DNA of 64,000 bases from Uruburuella testudinis (GCF_022870865.1 NZ_CP091508.1:1736001-1800000), one strand, 5' to 3'. Shown: positions 1 to 10,677, counted from the stretch's first letter. Notes: generated from the letters alone by a model not told the origin. Numbers and translations: made by a program.

Positions 1-121
1 CGCTATTGCCGAACAAGGGTTGGATAAAGCCTATGCCCACATCGTGTTCGACATTCACTTGCTGCCTGAAAGCGAGGGGGTGTTTGAAGCCGAAAACGAG
101 CGCCGCCGCGCCTCAGCCTAA
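1..121 (+). CDS. 3' end of a gene, probably catechol 1,2-dioxygenase (CatA)
   Basis: The frame is open from the window edge to a TAA stop at 119-121, giving the last 39 residues of a protein. The stretch HIVFDIHLLPES resembles the C-terminal strand of intradiol catechol 1,2-dioxygenases, where an FDF.L motif closes the protein. The position fits: catechol is the product of the benABCD genes that start 60 bases downstream, and cat and ben genes are commonly adjacent. The catalytic residues lie outside the window, so the assignment rests on a short match plus context. Confidence 0.5.
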   Translation, partial: AIAEQGLDKAYAHIVFDIHLLPESEGVFEAENERRRASA

Positions 122-123
122 AC

Positions 124-160
124 TTCAGACGGCCTTATCCGCCAACAGAGGCCGTCTGAA
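124..160. terminator. Inverted DUS pair after the upstream gene
   Basis: TTCAGACGGCCT at 124-135 and AGGCCGTCTGAA at 149-160 form a 12-bp stem with a 13-base loop. Inverted uptake sequences of this kind commonly act as Neisseria transcription terminators. No clear T-run follows, so read-through into benA remains possible. Only about 20 bases then separate it from the benA start, leaving little room for a separate promoter. Confidence 0.6.
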
Positions 161-180
161 AAACACTCAGGAGCACTGCC

Positions 181-1541
181 ATGATTCCGATTCATACCGA
201 AAAAAAACGTCTCGATGATTTTCTGATTGAAGACCACGCAACCGGCGATTACCGCCTGCACCGCAGCGCCTTCACCGATGAAGAGCTGTTTGAGCTGGAG
301 ATGAAACACATTTTCGAAGGCAACTGGATTTATCTGGCGCACGAAAGCCAGATTCCCAAGATCAACGATTACTACACCACCCACATCGGCCGTCAGCCGG
401 TTGTGATTGCCCGCAACCGCCAAGGCGAATTAAACGCCTTTATCAACGCCTGCACCCACCGTGGCGCCCAGCTGTGCCGTTTCAAAAAAGGCAACAAAGC
501 CACCTATACCTGCCCTTTTCACGGCTGGACGTTTAACAACAGCGGCAAACTTTTGAAAGTAAAAGACCCTGAAGACGCCGGCTACCCCGACTGCTTCAAC
601 AAAGAAGGCTCGCACGACTTGAAAAAAGTAGCGCGCTTTGAAAACTACCGCGGCTTTTTGTTCGGCAGCATCAACCCCGATGTTGCCCCCTTGAGCGAAT
701 TTTTAGGCGAAGCGGCCAAAATTATCGACATGATTGTCGACCAATCTGAAGACGGGCTGGAAGTATTGCGCGGCGCTTCAACTTACACCTTCAACGGCAA
801 CTGGAAGCTGCAAGCCGAAAACGGCGCCGACGGCTACCATGTTTCCGCCGTGCATTGGAATTACGCCGCCACCACCCAGCACCGTAAAGAAGTAAATGCC
901 GCCGACAATATCCGCGCCATGAGCGCCGGCAGCTGGGCCAAGCAGGGCGGCGGTTTCTACTCGTTTGAAAACGGCCACATGCTGTTGTGGACCAACTGGG
1001 CCAACCCCGAAGACCGCCCCAATTGGGACAGACGCGAAGAATTCGCCGAAAAATTCGGTCAGGCCACCGCCGATTGGATGGTGCAGCGCTCGCGCAACCT
1101 CTGCCTTTACCCGAATGTGTATCTGATGGATCAATTCGGCTCGCAAATCCGCCTGCTGCGCCCGCTGGCGGTCGATAAAACCGAAGTCACGATTTACTGC
1201 ATCGCACCCAAAAACGAATCGGCAGAAGCCCGCGCCCACCGTATCCGCCAATATGAAGATTTTTTCAACGTCAGCGGCATGGCCACGCCCGACGATTTGG
1301 AAGAATTCCGCTCCTGCCAAGAAGGCTACAACGGCATTGCGCTTGAGTGGAACGACATGTGCCGCGGTGCTGCCCACTGGATTGAAGGAGCCGACCAAGC
1401 CGCCGCCGATATCGGCCTCAAGCCGCTGCTCTCCGGCGTAAAAACCGAAGACGAAGGTTTGTATACCGTACAACACCGCTACTGGCTGCAAGAGATGAAA
1501 AAAGCCACCGCCGCGCAAACCGCACAAGAAGGAGACGGACA

Positions 1542-1545
<4 letters not shown>
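181..1545 (+). CDS. benA: Benzoate 1,2-dioxygenase, large (alpha) subunit
   Basis: This is the catalytic subunit of the cytoplasmic two-component benzoate 1,2-dioxygenase, which adds O2 to benzoate to give the cis-diol 1,6-dihydroxycyclohexa-2,4-diene-1-carboxylate. At 454 residues it has family length. The Rieske [2Fe-2S] ligands are visible as C91-x-H93 and C111-x-x-H114. The mononuclear iron site follows the usual pattern, with bridging D217 and ligands H220 and H225. The ATG at 181 is preceded by AGGAG. The stop overlaps the benB start as ATGA, so the two are translationally coupled. The order benABCD-benE matches aromatic-degrading proteobacteria. Confidence 0.96.
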
Positions 1546-3088
<1,543 letters not shown>

Positions 3089-3100
3089 TCAGGAGGCCGT

Positions 3101-3886
3101 ATGAACAAGCGTTTTGACCATAAAATCTGCGTGGTAACCGGCGCGGCACAAGGCATCGGCCAAGGCGTGGCGCTGGCTCTGGCAGCAGAAGGCGGTGCGG
3201 TGGTGCTGGCCGACCGCAGCGAATTCGTACATGAAACCGCCGCCGCCATCCGCACACAAGGCGGCCGCTGCCTGACGGTGTTGGCCGATTTGGAAACCTT
3301 TGCCGGTGCGCAAAGCGTGGTGGATGCAGCGGTGGCCGAATTCGGATGTGTTGATGTGGCCATCCACAACGTCGGCGGCACCATTTGGGCGAAGCCGTAT
3401 CAGGAGTATGCCGAAGCCGAAATCGAAGCCGAAGTGCGCCGCTCGCTGTTTCCCACTTTATGGAGCTGCCGCGCCGTATTGCCGCAGATGATTGCGCAAC
3501 AGGGCGGCAGCATCGTCAACATTTCTTCGATTGCCACCCGCAGCATCCACCGTATCCCTTATGCTGCTGCCAAAGGCGGAGTGAATGCAATGAGCATGAG
3601 CTTGGCAATGGAGCATGCTTCAGACGGCATCCGCGTCAACGCCGTTGCCACCGGCGGCACCGAAGCCCCGCCGCGCAAAGTACCGCGCAATCCCAAGCCG
3701 ATGAGCGAGGAGGAGCAGGTGTGGTATCAGGCCATTATCGACCAAACCGTGACATCCAGCCTGATGAAGCGCTACGGCAGCATTCAGGAGCAAGTAGGCG
3801 CGATTCTGTTTTTGGCCTCTGATGATGCCAGTTACATCACGGGAACGGTGTTGCCGGTGGGCGGCGGCGACGTAGGCATGGGTTGA
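3101..3886 (+). CDS. benD: Benzoate cis-diol dehydrogenase (short-chain dehydrogenase)
   Basis: It oxidises and decarboxylates 1,6-dihydroxycyclohexa-2,4-diene-1-carboxylate to catechol with NAD+. The 261-residue protein has the SDR cofactor loop GAAQGIGQG (residues 14-22), D38 for NAD preference, the catalytic serine in NISS (140-143) and Y154-x3-K158. AGGAGG precedes the ATG, and the gene starts 12 bases after benC. It ends the catabolic part of the operon; a DUS follows at 3887-3898 and a family A repeat separates it from benE. Confidence 0.95.
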   Translation: MNKRFDHKICVVTGAAQGIGQGVALALAAEGGAVVLADRSEFVHETAAAIRTQGGRCLTVLADLETFAGAQSVVDAAVAEFGCVDVAIHNVGGTIWAKPYQEYAEAEIEAEVRRSLFPTLWSCRAVLPQMIAQQGGSIVNISSIATRSIHRIPYAAAKGGVNAMSMSLAMEHASDGIRVNAVATGGTEAPPRKVPRNPKPMSEEEQVWYQAIIDQTVTSSLMKRYGSIQEQVGAILFLASDDASYITGTVLPVGGGDVGMG

Positions 3887-4009
3887 GGCCGTCTGAAAGA
3901 TGATTGTGGTTCCATCATTTGCTTTTGCTGAAGAGATACGGCAGCCATGTTTGAGGCCGTCTGAAACTGTTCGGGCTTCCGTAAATCTGCCCTTTCTTTT
4001 CACCGCACC

Positions 4010-4172
4010 AGGGTGTCATGATGTGTCGTTTATGAGTGGATTTTTGTTCCTGGGAATGCAGATGCCAGGCAAAAAAAACGCAGCAAGATTAAACATCTTG
4101 CGAGGCTTTTTAACGCAGCAGATGCGTTTTCAGGGCAAAATACACCCATAAATCAATACATCAGAATACCCT
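4010..4172 (+). repeat. Family A palindromic element, copy 1
   Basis: About 163 bases with inverted ends: AGGGTGTCATGATGTGTCG on the left and a matching TACATCAGAATACCCT on the right. The core holds GCAGCAAGAT...ATCTTGCGAGG and GCAGATGCG stem-loops. The same sequence recurs at 5343, 11489, 18923, 36692, 50639 and 51081, and in shortened form at 17309 and 58642. No transposase is present, so it looks like a non-autonomous, MITE-like element. It fills the benD-benE gap. Confidence 0.85.
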
Positions 4173-4183
4173 AAGGAAACATC

Positions 4184-5344
4184 ATGTTAAAAGATCTCTC
4201 CCTTTCCGCCGTTACCGCCGGATTTTTGGCGGTATTGATTTCCTATGCCGGGCCGATGGTGCTGATGTTTCAGGCGGCCTCGGCGGCGCAGGTTTCTACC
4301 GAGATGATGATTACTTGGGTGTGGGCGATTTCTGTCGGCGCAGCGGTGTCGGGCATTCTCTTGAGCTGGTGGCTGAAAGCGCCGGTGGTCACGGCCTGGT
4401 CGGCACCGGGCAGCGCCTTGCTGATTCCCCTGTTCCCCGCGTTGAGCCTGGGCGAAATGGCCGGCGCCTACCTGACCGCCGCCGCCATCATGCTCGCCAT
4501 CGGCCTTTCCGGCTATTTCGACAAACTGATGGCATCGATTCCCAAAGGCGTAGCCGCCGGCATGATGGCGGGAATTTTATTCCAGTTCGGCACCCATGCC
4601 TTTCATGCCGCAGGCGATGTGCCGCTGCTGCTGTTTGCCATGCTGTTGACGTATTTAATCAGTAAAAAATGGTTGCCGCGCTACACCGTAGTGCTGGTGT
4701 TTGCCGTCGGCCTGCTGTTGAGCAAATTAACCGGCAATCTGGATTTCAGCGGCGTGCAGTTTGCCATCACCCGTCCGGTGTGGATTACGCCTGAATGGAC
4801 GTTTTCCGCCACCCTCAGCCTTGCCCTGCCCTTGGTGATGGTGAGCCTGACCGGCCAGTTTCTGCCCGGCATGGCGGTATTGCGGCTGGCGGGGTACCGC
4901 ACGCAGGCCCGGCCGGTGATGGCCGTTACCGGCGCGGCTTCGCTGCTGACGGCCTGCTTCGGCGGCATCAGCATCGCGCTGGCCGCCATTACCGCCTCAT
5001 TGTGCACCGGCAAAGATGCCCACGCCGACCCCGGCAAACGCTATATCGCCGGCATCAGCAACGGCGTGTTTTACCTGATCGGCGGCTTGTTTGCCGGCGC
5101 CATTGTGACCCTGTTTGCCGTATTGCCCCAAGCGCTGGTTGCTATTTTGGCCGGATTGGCGCTGCTGGGTGCCATCGGCAGCAATATTGCCGCCGCCATC
5201 GAAGACACACAGCACCGCGAAGCCGCCGTTATCACCTTTCTGGCCACCGCCTCAGGCATGACGCTGTGGGGTTTGGGCTCCGCCTTTTGGGGCGTAATCA
5301 TCGGCATGCTCTCGGCATGGCTTTTAAAGCCTAAAACACCCTAG
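4184..5344 (+). CDS. benE: Benzoate/H+ symporter
   Basis: This 386-residue inner-membrane protein of the BenE family has about twelve hydrophobic segments and the family-like start LSLSAVTAGFLAVLISYAGP. It would import benzoate for the upstream dioxygenase. AAGGAAAC precedes the ATG at 4184. It starts 11 bases after a family A repeat, so it is either co-transcribed across the repeat or has lost its own promoter region. The TAG stop (5342-5344) is part of the next family A copy; the protein still has normal family length. Confidence 0.92.
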   Translation: MLKDLSLSAVTAGFLAVLISYAGPMVLMFQAASAAQVSTEMMITWVWAISVGAAVSGILLSWWLKAPVVTAWSAPGSALLIPLFPALSLGEMAGAYLTAAAIMLAIGLSGYFDKLMASIPKGVAAGMMAGILFQFGTHAFHAAGDVPLLLFAMLLTYLISKKWLPRYTVVLVFAVGLLLSKLTGNLDFSGVQFAITRPVWITPEWTFSATLSLALPLVMVSLTGQFLPGMAVLRLAGYRTQARPVMAVTGAASLLTACFGGISIALAAITASLCTGKDAHADPGKRYIAGISNGVFYLIGGLFAGAIVTLFAVLPQALVAILAGLALLGAIGSNIAAAIEDTQHREAAVITFLATASGMTLWGLGSAFWGVIIGMLSAWLLKPKTP

Positions 5345-5504
5345 GGTGTCCGGACAATTTGTTTATGAGGGGATTTTTGTTCCTGAAAACACAGATGCCA
5401 GGCAAAAAACGCAGCAAGATTAAACATCTTGCGAGGCTTTTTAACGCAGCAGATGCGTTTTCAGGGGCAACATACACCCGTAAATCGACACATCAGGAAA
5501 CCCT
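5343..5504 (+). repeat. Family A element, copy 2, with mismatched ends
   Basis: The element is flanked by TA on both sides (5342-5343 and 5504-5505). The core matches copy 1. The left end reads AGGGTGTCCGGACAATTTG, like the copy at 11489, while the right end reads CGACACATCAGGAAACCCT, like the copies at 4010 and 18923. The ends are therefore not complementary over their inner part, which suggests recombination between two sub-types. It overlaps the benE stop codon. Confidence 0.85.
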
Positions 5505-5621
5505 AAGGCCGTCTGAAAGCATCCGGCAATCCGATAGTGGCGTTCAAACATCTGAATAGGGTTTCAGACGGCCTGATGTCATCGGGCAAGGCTGCATGTT
5601 TCAAGCCAAAGGCCGTCTGAA

Positions 5622-6512
5622 TCAACAGGATTGATAAATATGATGAGCAATTTCACCGATACGGCAAATGGCCGGGCTGTTGTCCATGGCGCGGATATTC
5701 ATAACCACCGGCGCCGCAGCTTCCGGCTCGGCCAAAGGCAGATAGCTGATATCGGCGCGCTGCAATTGGGCGAAGCTGGCGGGCACGATACACACGCCCT
5801 CCCCGGCCGCCACCAGCCCCAGCGCCAGTTGCAGCTCACGCGTTTCCACACAATGTTTCGGAGCCAGCCCGACAGATTTGAACACATTGAGCACCACATC
5901 GGCAAAACTCGGGCGCGGTTCGGCCGGAAACAAAATCAGCCGTGCGGCGGCAATGTCCACCAAACGCACTGCACCCGGCTCGCTCAGCAGCGGCGGGCTG
6001 TTTTTGGGCACGGCCAACAGCAGGGGCTCTTGATACAAAACTTCACTGTGCACGCCCGGATCGTGCAGTTGCAAACGGCCGAAACCGATATCGATGGTGC
6101 CCGATTTCAAAGCGCCGATTTGCAGCATGGTGTTCATTTCCTGCAAGCGGATTTCAACATCTTGAAACTCCTGTTTGATGGTGCGGATCACCTCGGGCAG
6201 AGCTGTATACAGCGAAGAAGCCACAAAACCGATGGTAAACGTTTTTTGCAGCTTGCCGATTTTTTGCGTCATGGCGCGGGTTTCTTCCAGCACCGACAAA
6301 ATATAACGGCAGCGCTCCAGAAAAAACACCCCGGCATCGGTGAGTGCCAAAGGGCGGCTGTGCCGCACAAACAGCGGCGTATCCAACGCTTCTTCAAGTT
6401 CTTTAATATGTTTACTGAGTGCGGGCTGGGCAATACATAATTGTTCGGCAGCCCGCGTAAAGCTTTGCACTTCGGCCACCGCCACAAAATATTTCAGTTT
6501 TCTCAAATTCAT
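5622..6512 (-). CDS. LysR-type regulator, BenM/CatM type
   Basis: A 296-residue LysR-type regulator. The N-terminal helix-turn-helix (NLRKLKYFVAVAEVQSFTRAA) is followed by an effector domain carrying FGRL and ELQLALGLVAAGEG, both typical of the BenM/CatM/CatR group that senses cis,cis-muconate and, for BenM, benzoate. The ATG at 6512 matches the family start; the frame stays open upstream but that part has no family similarity. It is divergent from the transporter at 6633, so the 120-base gap is the likely control region. Which operons it controls is inferred from context. Confidence 0.88.
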   Translation of the reverse strand: MNLRKLKYFVAVAEVQSFTRAAEQLCIAQPALSKHIKELEEALDTPLFVRHSRPLALTDAGVFFLERCRYILSVLEETRAMTQKIGKLQKTFTIGFVASSLYTALPEVIRTIKQEFQDVEIRLQEMNTMLQIGALKSGTIDIGFGRLQLHDPGVHSEVLYQEPLLLAVPKNSPPLLSEPGAVRLVDIAAARLILFPAEPRPSFADVVLNVFKSVGLAPKHCVETRELQLALGLVAAGEGVCIVPASFAQLQRADISYLPLAEPEAAAPVVMNIRAMDNSPAICRIGEIAHHIYQSC

Positions 6513-6632
6513 GATTATATGTTTTTCGATATAGATGTGGGGAAAATCGGTATTGGACTTACGGTAATCGCTTGGAAATAATCGGATTTCAACAAAGTAT
6601 ATAACAAAAAACCGATAACAAAGGAGACTGAA
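6513..6632. promoter_or_regulatory. Divergent control region between the LysR gene and the transporter
   Basis: This 120-base AT-rich gap separates two divergent genes, the usual place for a LysR operator. It holds the repeated heptamers CGGTATT and CGGTAAT about 14 bases apart and a possible -35 TTGGAC (near 6553) with an AT-rich -10 about 17-18 bases on. No clean ATAC-N7-GTAT site, the BenM/CatM consensus, is obvious, so the exact operator is not defined. AAAGGAG precedes the transporter start. Confidence 0.4.
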
Positions 6633-7952
6633 ATGAATGCGGTTACCCACTTCACCGTGTGGCTGATGCAGCGCTATCTGCCCGATGCTTTTATCTTGGC
6701 GGTGCTGCTCACCGTCGTCATTATGCTGATGGGCACCACACTGGGCGGGCACACGCCTTTTGAAATGGTGGATTATTGGGGCAAAGGTTTTTCGGCATTG
6801 TTTAAATTCGCCATGCAGATGACCTTGGTTTTGGTTACCGGCTATGCGCTGGCGCTCACACCGCCGGTGCGCAAATTGCTCGACAGGCTGACCGATATCC
6901 CCAAAACGCCGCCGCAAGCGCTGGCAATGACGGCGTTGATTTCGTTTTTCGGCTGTTATCTGAACTGGGGTTTCGGTTTGGTAATCGGCGCGATTTTGGC
7001 CCGTGAGATGGGCAGAAAGGTGCAAGGGCTGCATTTTCCGCTGGTGGTGGCGGCAGCTTACAGCGCCGAAATCGTACGCGGCCCTTCTTCGTCTATTCCC
7101 TTGGTGGTGGCCACGCCCGGGCATTTTATGGAGCAGCTTACCGGCATTATTCCGGTAACCGAAACCTTGTATTCGGGCTGGAACCTGCTGCTGACCGGTT
7201 TGATTCTGGCTGCATTAATCGGCCTGTATCTTTCCATCCGCCCCAAACCCGAAAGTGTCATCAGCTATGAGGGCCATGCAGAAAGCCCTAACCGTGCGGC
7301 TGCCGCACTCCAGGAGCCTGAGACCTTTTCAGAAAAAATCGAGCACAGCCGAGTGATGAATTATGTGCTGGCCGTTATGCCCGCTTTATACCTGGCCGGC
7401 TATTTTATGAAAAAAGGTTTCGATTTGAATCTGGATGTGGTGATTTTGATTTTTTTGCTGCTCTCACTGCTGCTGCACAAACACCCGATGGCCTTGCTGG
7501 ATGCCGTTAAAGAAGCGGTGGTGTCGTCGCGCGGCATTATTCTGCAATTTCCGCTGTATGCAGGTATTGCAGGAATGATGACTGAATCGGGGCTGGTGAT
7601 GGTGGTGGCCGATTGGTTTATCGAAATCGCCACACCCGAAACCTTTCCCGTGCTCACTTTTTTGTCTGCCGGTTTGGTCAATATTTTCATCCCCTCCGGC
7701 GGCGGGCAATGGGCAATTCAAGGGCCGGTGATTATCGAAGCGGCCAAATCGCTGCATGCCGATATTCCCCAAACCGTGATGGCTTTTGCCTGGGGAGATG
7801 CTTGGACTAACCAAATCCAGCCGTTTTGGGCTTTGCCGCTGCTGGGTGTGGCCGGGCTGTCGGCCAAACACATTATGGGCTATTGCGTGGTTTGGCTGAT
7901 GTTGTCGGGCATGGTCATCGGCGGTGTGTTTTTAGTATTAACGTTCATCTAG
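6633..7952 (+). CDS. AtoE-type short-chain carboxylate transporter
   Basis: A 439-residue inner-membrane protein with about ten or more hydrophobic segments. The start (FTVWLMQRYLPDAFILAVLL), YLNWGFGLVIGAILAREMG and IPSGGGQWAIQGPV are typical of the short-chain fatty acid transporter family (AtoE, TIGR00366). Such genes usually sit beside acetate/acetoacetate CoA-transferase genes; here the neighbours are pcaIJ, 14 bases downstream. It may import a short keto- or dicarboxylic acid such as beta-ketoadipate, or a fatty acid. The substrate cannot be read from sequence. Confidence 0.85.
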   Translation: MNAVTHFTVWLMQRYLPDAFILAVLLTVVIMLMGTTLGGHTPFEMVDYWGKGFSALFKFAMQMTLVLVTGYALALTPPVRKLLDRLTDIPKTPPQALAMTALISFFGCYLNWGFGLVIGAILAREMGRKVQGLHFPLVVAAAYSAEIVRGPSSSIPLVVATPGHFMEQLTGIIPVTETLYSGWNLLLTGLILAALIGLYLSIRPKPESVISYEGHAESPNRAAAALQEPETFSEKIEHSRVMNYVLAVMPALYLAGYFMKKGFDLNLDVVILIFLLLSLLLHKHPMALLDAVKEAVVSSRGIILQFPLYAGIAGMMTESGLVMVVADWFIEIATPETFPVLTFLSAGLVNIFIPSGGGQWAIQGPVIIEAAKSLHADIPQTVMAFAWGDAWTNQIQPFWALPLLGVAGLSAKHIMGYCVVWLMLSGMVIGGVFLVLTFI

Positions 7953-7966
7953 CAAAGAGAGAAAAT

Positions 7967-8626
7967 ATGATAGACAAAACCACATTATCCATACACGAAG
8001 CCGTGGCCGGAATCCACGACGGCGCTACGGTGATGATCGGCGGTTTCGGCACTGCAGGCCAGCCGGCGGAGCTGATTGATGCGCTGATTGAGAGCGGCGC
8101 AAAAGGGCTGACGATTGTGAACAACAATGCCGGCAACGGCGACATCGGGCTGGCGGCGCTGCTCAAGGCCGGGCGGGTAGAAAAAATGATTTGCTCATTT
8201 CCGCGCCAGAGCGATTCTTATGTGTTTGACGAATTGTATCGTGCGGGCAAGGTGGCGCTGGAATTGGTGCCGCAGGGTAATCTGGCCTGCCGCATTCAGG
8301 CGGCGGGCGCTGGGCTGGGCGCGGTGTTTACGCCTACGGGTTACGGCACGCTGTTGACCGAGGGTAAGGAAACCCGTGAAATCGACGGCAAACAATATGT
8401 GCTCGAATATCCGATTTATGCCGATTTTTCGCTGATTAAGGCTTATCAAGGCGACCGTTGGGGCAATTTGGTTTACCGCAAAACAGCGCGTAATTTCGGC
8501 CCCATCATGGCTGCCGCAGCAAAAACCACTATTGCACAAGTGAAAGAAATTGTGGCATTGGGCGATTTAAACCCCGAACACATCATCACGCCCGGCATTT
8601 TCGTGCAGCATGTTGTGGCCGTCTGA
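7967..8626 (+). CDS. pcaI: 3-oxoadipate CoA-transferase, alpha subunit
   Basis: With PcaJ it moves CoA from succinyl-CoA to beta-ketoadipate. The 219-residue protein carries GGFGTAGQP, NNNAGNGDIGLAALL, CSFPRQSDSYVFDELYRAG and the end ITPGIFVQHVVAV, all close to Pseudomonas PcaI. The ATG at 7967 follows AGAGAG and sits 14 bases after the transporter stop; the frame is open further upstream but that part overlaps the transporter and lacks family similarity. The AtoD paralogue is the alternative, but the pcaF and pcaD neighbours favour PcaI. Confidence 0.92.
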   Translation: MIDKTTLSIHEAVAGIHDGATVMIGGFGTAGQPAELIDALIESGAKGLTIVNNNAGNGDIGLAALLKAGRVEKMICSFPRQSDSYVFDELYRAGKVALELVPQGNLACRIQAAGAGLGAVFTPTGYGTLLTEGKETREIDGKQYVLEYPIYADFSLIKAYQGDRWGNLVYRKTARNFGPIMAAAAKTTIAQVKEIVALGDLNPEHIITPGIFVQHVVAV

Positions 8627-8637
8627 AAGGAGTTGTT

Positions 8638-9294
8638 ATGAATTATCAAAGCAGAAGCCGCGCCGATATCGCCCGCCGTGTGGCACAAGATATCAGTGAG
8701 GGCATGTATGTGAATTTGGGCATCGGCCTGCCCACCAAAATTGCCGACTACCTGCCTGCGGATGCGGAAATTTTTCTGCACAGCGAAAACGGCCTGCTCG
8801 GGATGGGCCCTGCGCCGGATGAGCGTGAGCGTGACAGCGAATTGATTAATGCCGGCAAAGAATACGTTACCCTGATTAAGGGCGGTTGTTTTTTTCATCA
8901 TGGCGATTCGTTTGCGATGATGCGCGGCGGCCATATTGATTTGTGCGTGCTTGGCGCGTTTCAAGTGGCGGCCAACGGCGATTTGGCCAACTGGCACACC
9001 GGCGCGGCCGATGCGATTCCGGCGGTGGGCGGTGCGATGGATTTGGCTGTAGGGGCGAAAAAAGTGTTTGTCACCATGGAGCATGTAACCAAACACGGCG
9101 AACCGAAAATTGTCGAACGGTGCAGCTATCCGCTCACCGGCATCGGCTGCGTCAACCGCATCTACACCGATTTGGCGGTTATCGACATCACCCCGCAAGG
9201 CTTGCTGGTGCGCGAGATGGTGGCGAGGCTGGATTTGGCGGCACTGCAAAATCTCACGGAAGCCGAGTTGCACGATGGGCGGCAGGCCGTCTGA
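8638..9294 (+). CDS. pcaJ: 3-oxoadipate CoA-transferase, beta subunit
   Basis: This 218-residue subunit holds the catalytic glutamate, E50 in HSENGLLGMGP, which forms the enzyme-CoA thioester. GGAFQ-type family blocks are present as GGCFFHHGDSF, MMRGGHIDLCVLGAFQV and NWHTGAADAIPAVGGAMDLA. AAGGAG precedes the ATG, 11 bases after pcaI, and a DUS lies in that gap. The pair matches PcaIJ of proteobacteria better than the acetoacetate enzymes. Confidence 0.92.
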   Translation: MNYQSRSRADIARRVAQDISEGMYVNLGIGLPTKIADYLPADAEIFLHSENGLLGMGPAPDERERDSELINAGKEYVTLIKGGCFFHHGDSFAMMRGGHIDLCVLGAFQVAANGDLANWHTGAADAIPAVGGAMDLAVGAKKVFVTMEHVTKHGEPKIVERCSYPLTGIGCVNRIYTDLAVIDITPQGLLVREMVARLDLAALQNLTEAELHDGRQAV

Positions 9295-9355
9295 AAAGCA
9301 GAGCATAAGTTAAGCTGCCGATGATTGATATATTTTAAAAAACCGATTCCATTAA

Positions 9356-9390
9356 GCCGTCTGAAACGTGTTGGCTTTTTCAGACGGCCT
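9356..9390. terminator. Inverted DUS pair between pcaJ and pcaF
   Basis: GCCGTCTGAA at about 9356 and TTCAGACGGCCT ending at 9390 form a 10-bp stem with a short loop. It lies 60 bases after pcaJ and 35 bases before pcaF, so transcription from pcaIJ may be partly stopped here and pcaF-pcaD may have separate control. Confidence 0.55.
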
Positions 9391-9424
9391 GATAAGGATA
9401 CCCAATCGACACAAGGAGCATGTT

Positions 9425-10627
9425 ATGAGCCAAGCTTATATTATTGATGCGGTGCGCACGCCGTTCGGGCGTTACGGCGGCAGTTTGGCTGCCGTGCGCG
9501 CCGACGATTTGGCCGCCGTGCCGATAGCCGCTTTAATGGCGCGCCAGCCGCAAATCGACTGGCAGCGGTTAGACGATGTGGTGTACGGCTGTGCCAACCA
9601 GGCCGGTGAAGACAACCGCAATGTGGCGCGGATGGCGGCGCTGCTGGCCGGGCTGCCGGCAGACGTGGCCGGCGTTACCCTCAACCGCCTGTGCGGCTCC
9701 GGTCTCGATGCCGTTGCCACTGCTGCGCGCACCATCAAATGCGGCGAAGGCCATCTGCTGATTGCCGGCGGCGTGGAGAGCATGAGCCGCGCCCCGTTTG
9801 TGATGGGCAAAGCCGAAGGGGCGTTTGCCCGCAACCTCAAGCTGGAAGACACCACCATGGGTTGGCGCTTTATCAACCCGCAACTCAAGGCACAATACGG
9901 TGTCGACAGCATGCCCGAAACCGCTGAAAATCTGGCCGACGAACGCCACATCAGCCGCGCCGACCAAGACCGTTTCGCCCTCATCAGCCAACAGCGCGCT
10001 GCGGCCGCGCAACAAGGCGGCGTGTTTGCACGCGAAATCGTGCCGGTGGCCGTGCCGCAGCACAAAGGCGCGCCGCTGTTGTTTGAGCAAGACGAACATT
10101 TGCGCGCCACTTCCATCGAAGCGCTGACCAAACTCAAAGGCGTGGTGCGCCCCAACGGCAGTATCACCGCAGGCAATGCTTCAGGTATCAACGATGGTGC
10201 CTGTGCGCTGCTACTCGCATCTGAGCAGGCTGTGCAGCAATACGGCCTCAAGCCGCAAGCCCGGGTGGTGGCAGCCGCGGTAGCAGGCGTACCGCCGCGC
10301 ATTATGGGCATCGGCCCGGCACCCGCCATCCGCAAAGTGCTGGCGCAAACCGGGCTGACGCTGGCGCAGATGGATGTGATTGAATTAAACGAAGCCTTCG
10401 CCGCCCAAGCGCTGGCAGTATTGCGCGATTTGGGGCTGCCCGACGATGCAGAACATGTCAACCCCAACGGCGGCGCGATTGCCCTCGGCCACCCGCTGGG
10501 CGCATCCGGCGCGCGGCTCGCCACCACCGCGTTGTATGAACTCGAACGGCGCGGCGGCCGCTATGCCTTGTGCAGCATGTGTATCGGCGTCGGGCAAGGC
10601 ATCGCGCTGATTATCGAGCGCGTGTAG
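9425..10627 (+). CDS. pcaF: 3-oxoadipyl-CoA thiolase
   Basis: It cleaves beta-ketoadipyl-CoA with CoA to succinyl-CoA and acetyl-CoA, the last step of the pathway. The 400 residues fit PcaF exactly. The nucleophile C90 is in NRLCGSGLDA, the histidine is in GGAIALGHPLGASG and the second cysteine in SMCIGVGQG. GCANQAGEDNRNVARMA (55-71) is a marker of PcaF/PaaJ among thiolases. The ATG at 9425 follows AAGGAG; the frame extends upstream but without family similarity. Confidence 0.94.
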   Translation: MSQAYIIDAVRTPFGRYGGSLAAVRADDLAAVPIAALMARQPQIDWQRLDDVVYGCANQAGEDNRNVARMAALLAGLPADVAGVTLNRLCGSGLDAVATAARTIKCGEGHLLIAGGVESMSRAPFVMGKAEGAFARNLKLEDTTMGWRFINPQLKAQYGVDSMPETAENLADERHISRADQDRFALISQQRAAAAQQGGVFAREIVPVAVPQHKGAPLLFEQDEHLRATSIEALTKLKGVVRPNGSITAGNASGINDGACALLLASEQAVQQYGLKPQARVVAAAVAGVPPRIMGIGPAPAIRKVLAQTGLTLAQMDVIELNEAFAAQALAVLRDLGLPDDAEHVNPNGGAIALGHPLGASGARLATTALYELERRGGRYALCSMCIGVGQGIALIIERV

Positions 10628-10677
10628 CCATACCCAATTTGGCCGGCATACCGATTATCTGAAAGACATCAGCAACA

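Noticed and set aside
4010..4172. Family A as a Correia repeat
   Set aside because: The ends (AGGGTGTCC) and the core do not match the Correia consensus TATAGYGGATTAAC, though both are small, palindromic and TA-flanked.
6513..7124. Upstream extension of the LysR gene by about 204 codons
   Set aside because: The extension is antisense to the transporter gene and has no family similarity; the ATG at 6512 begins the conserved helix-turn-helix.
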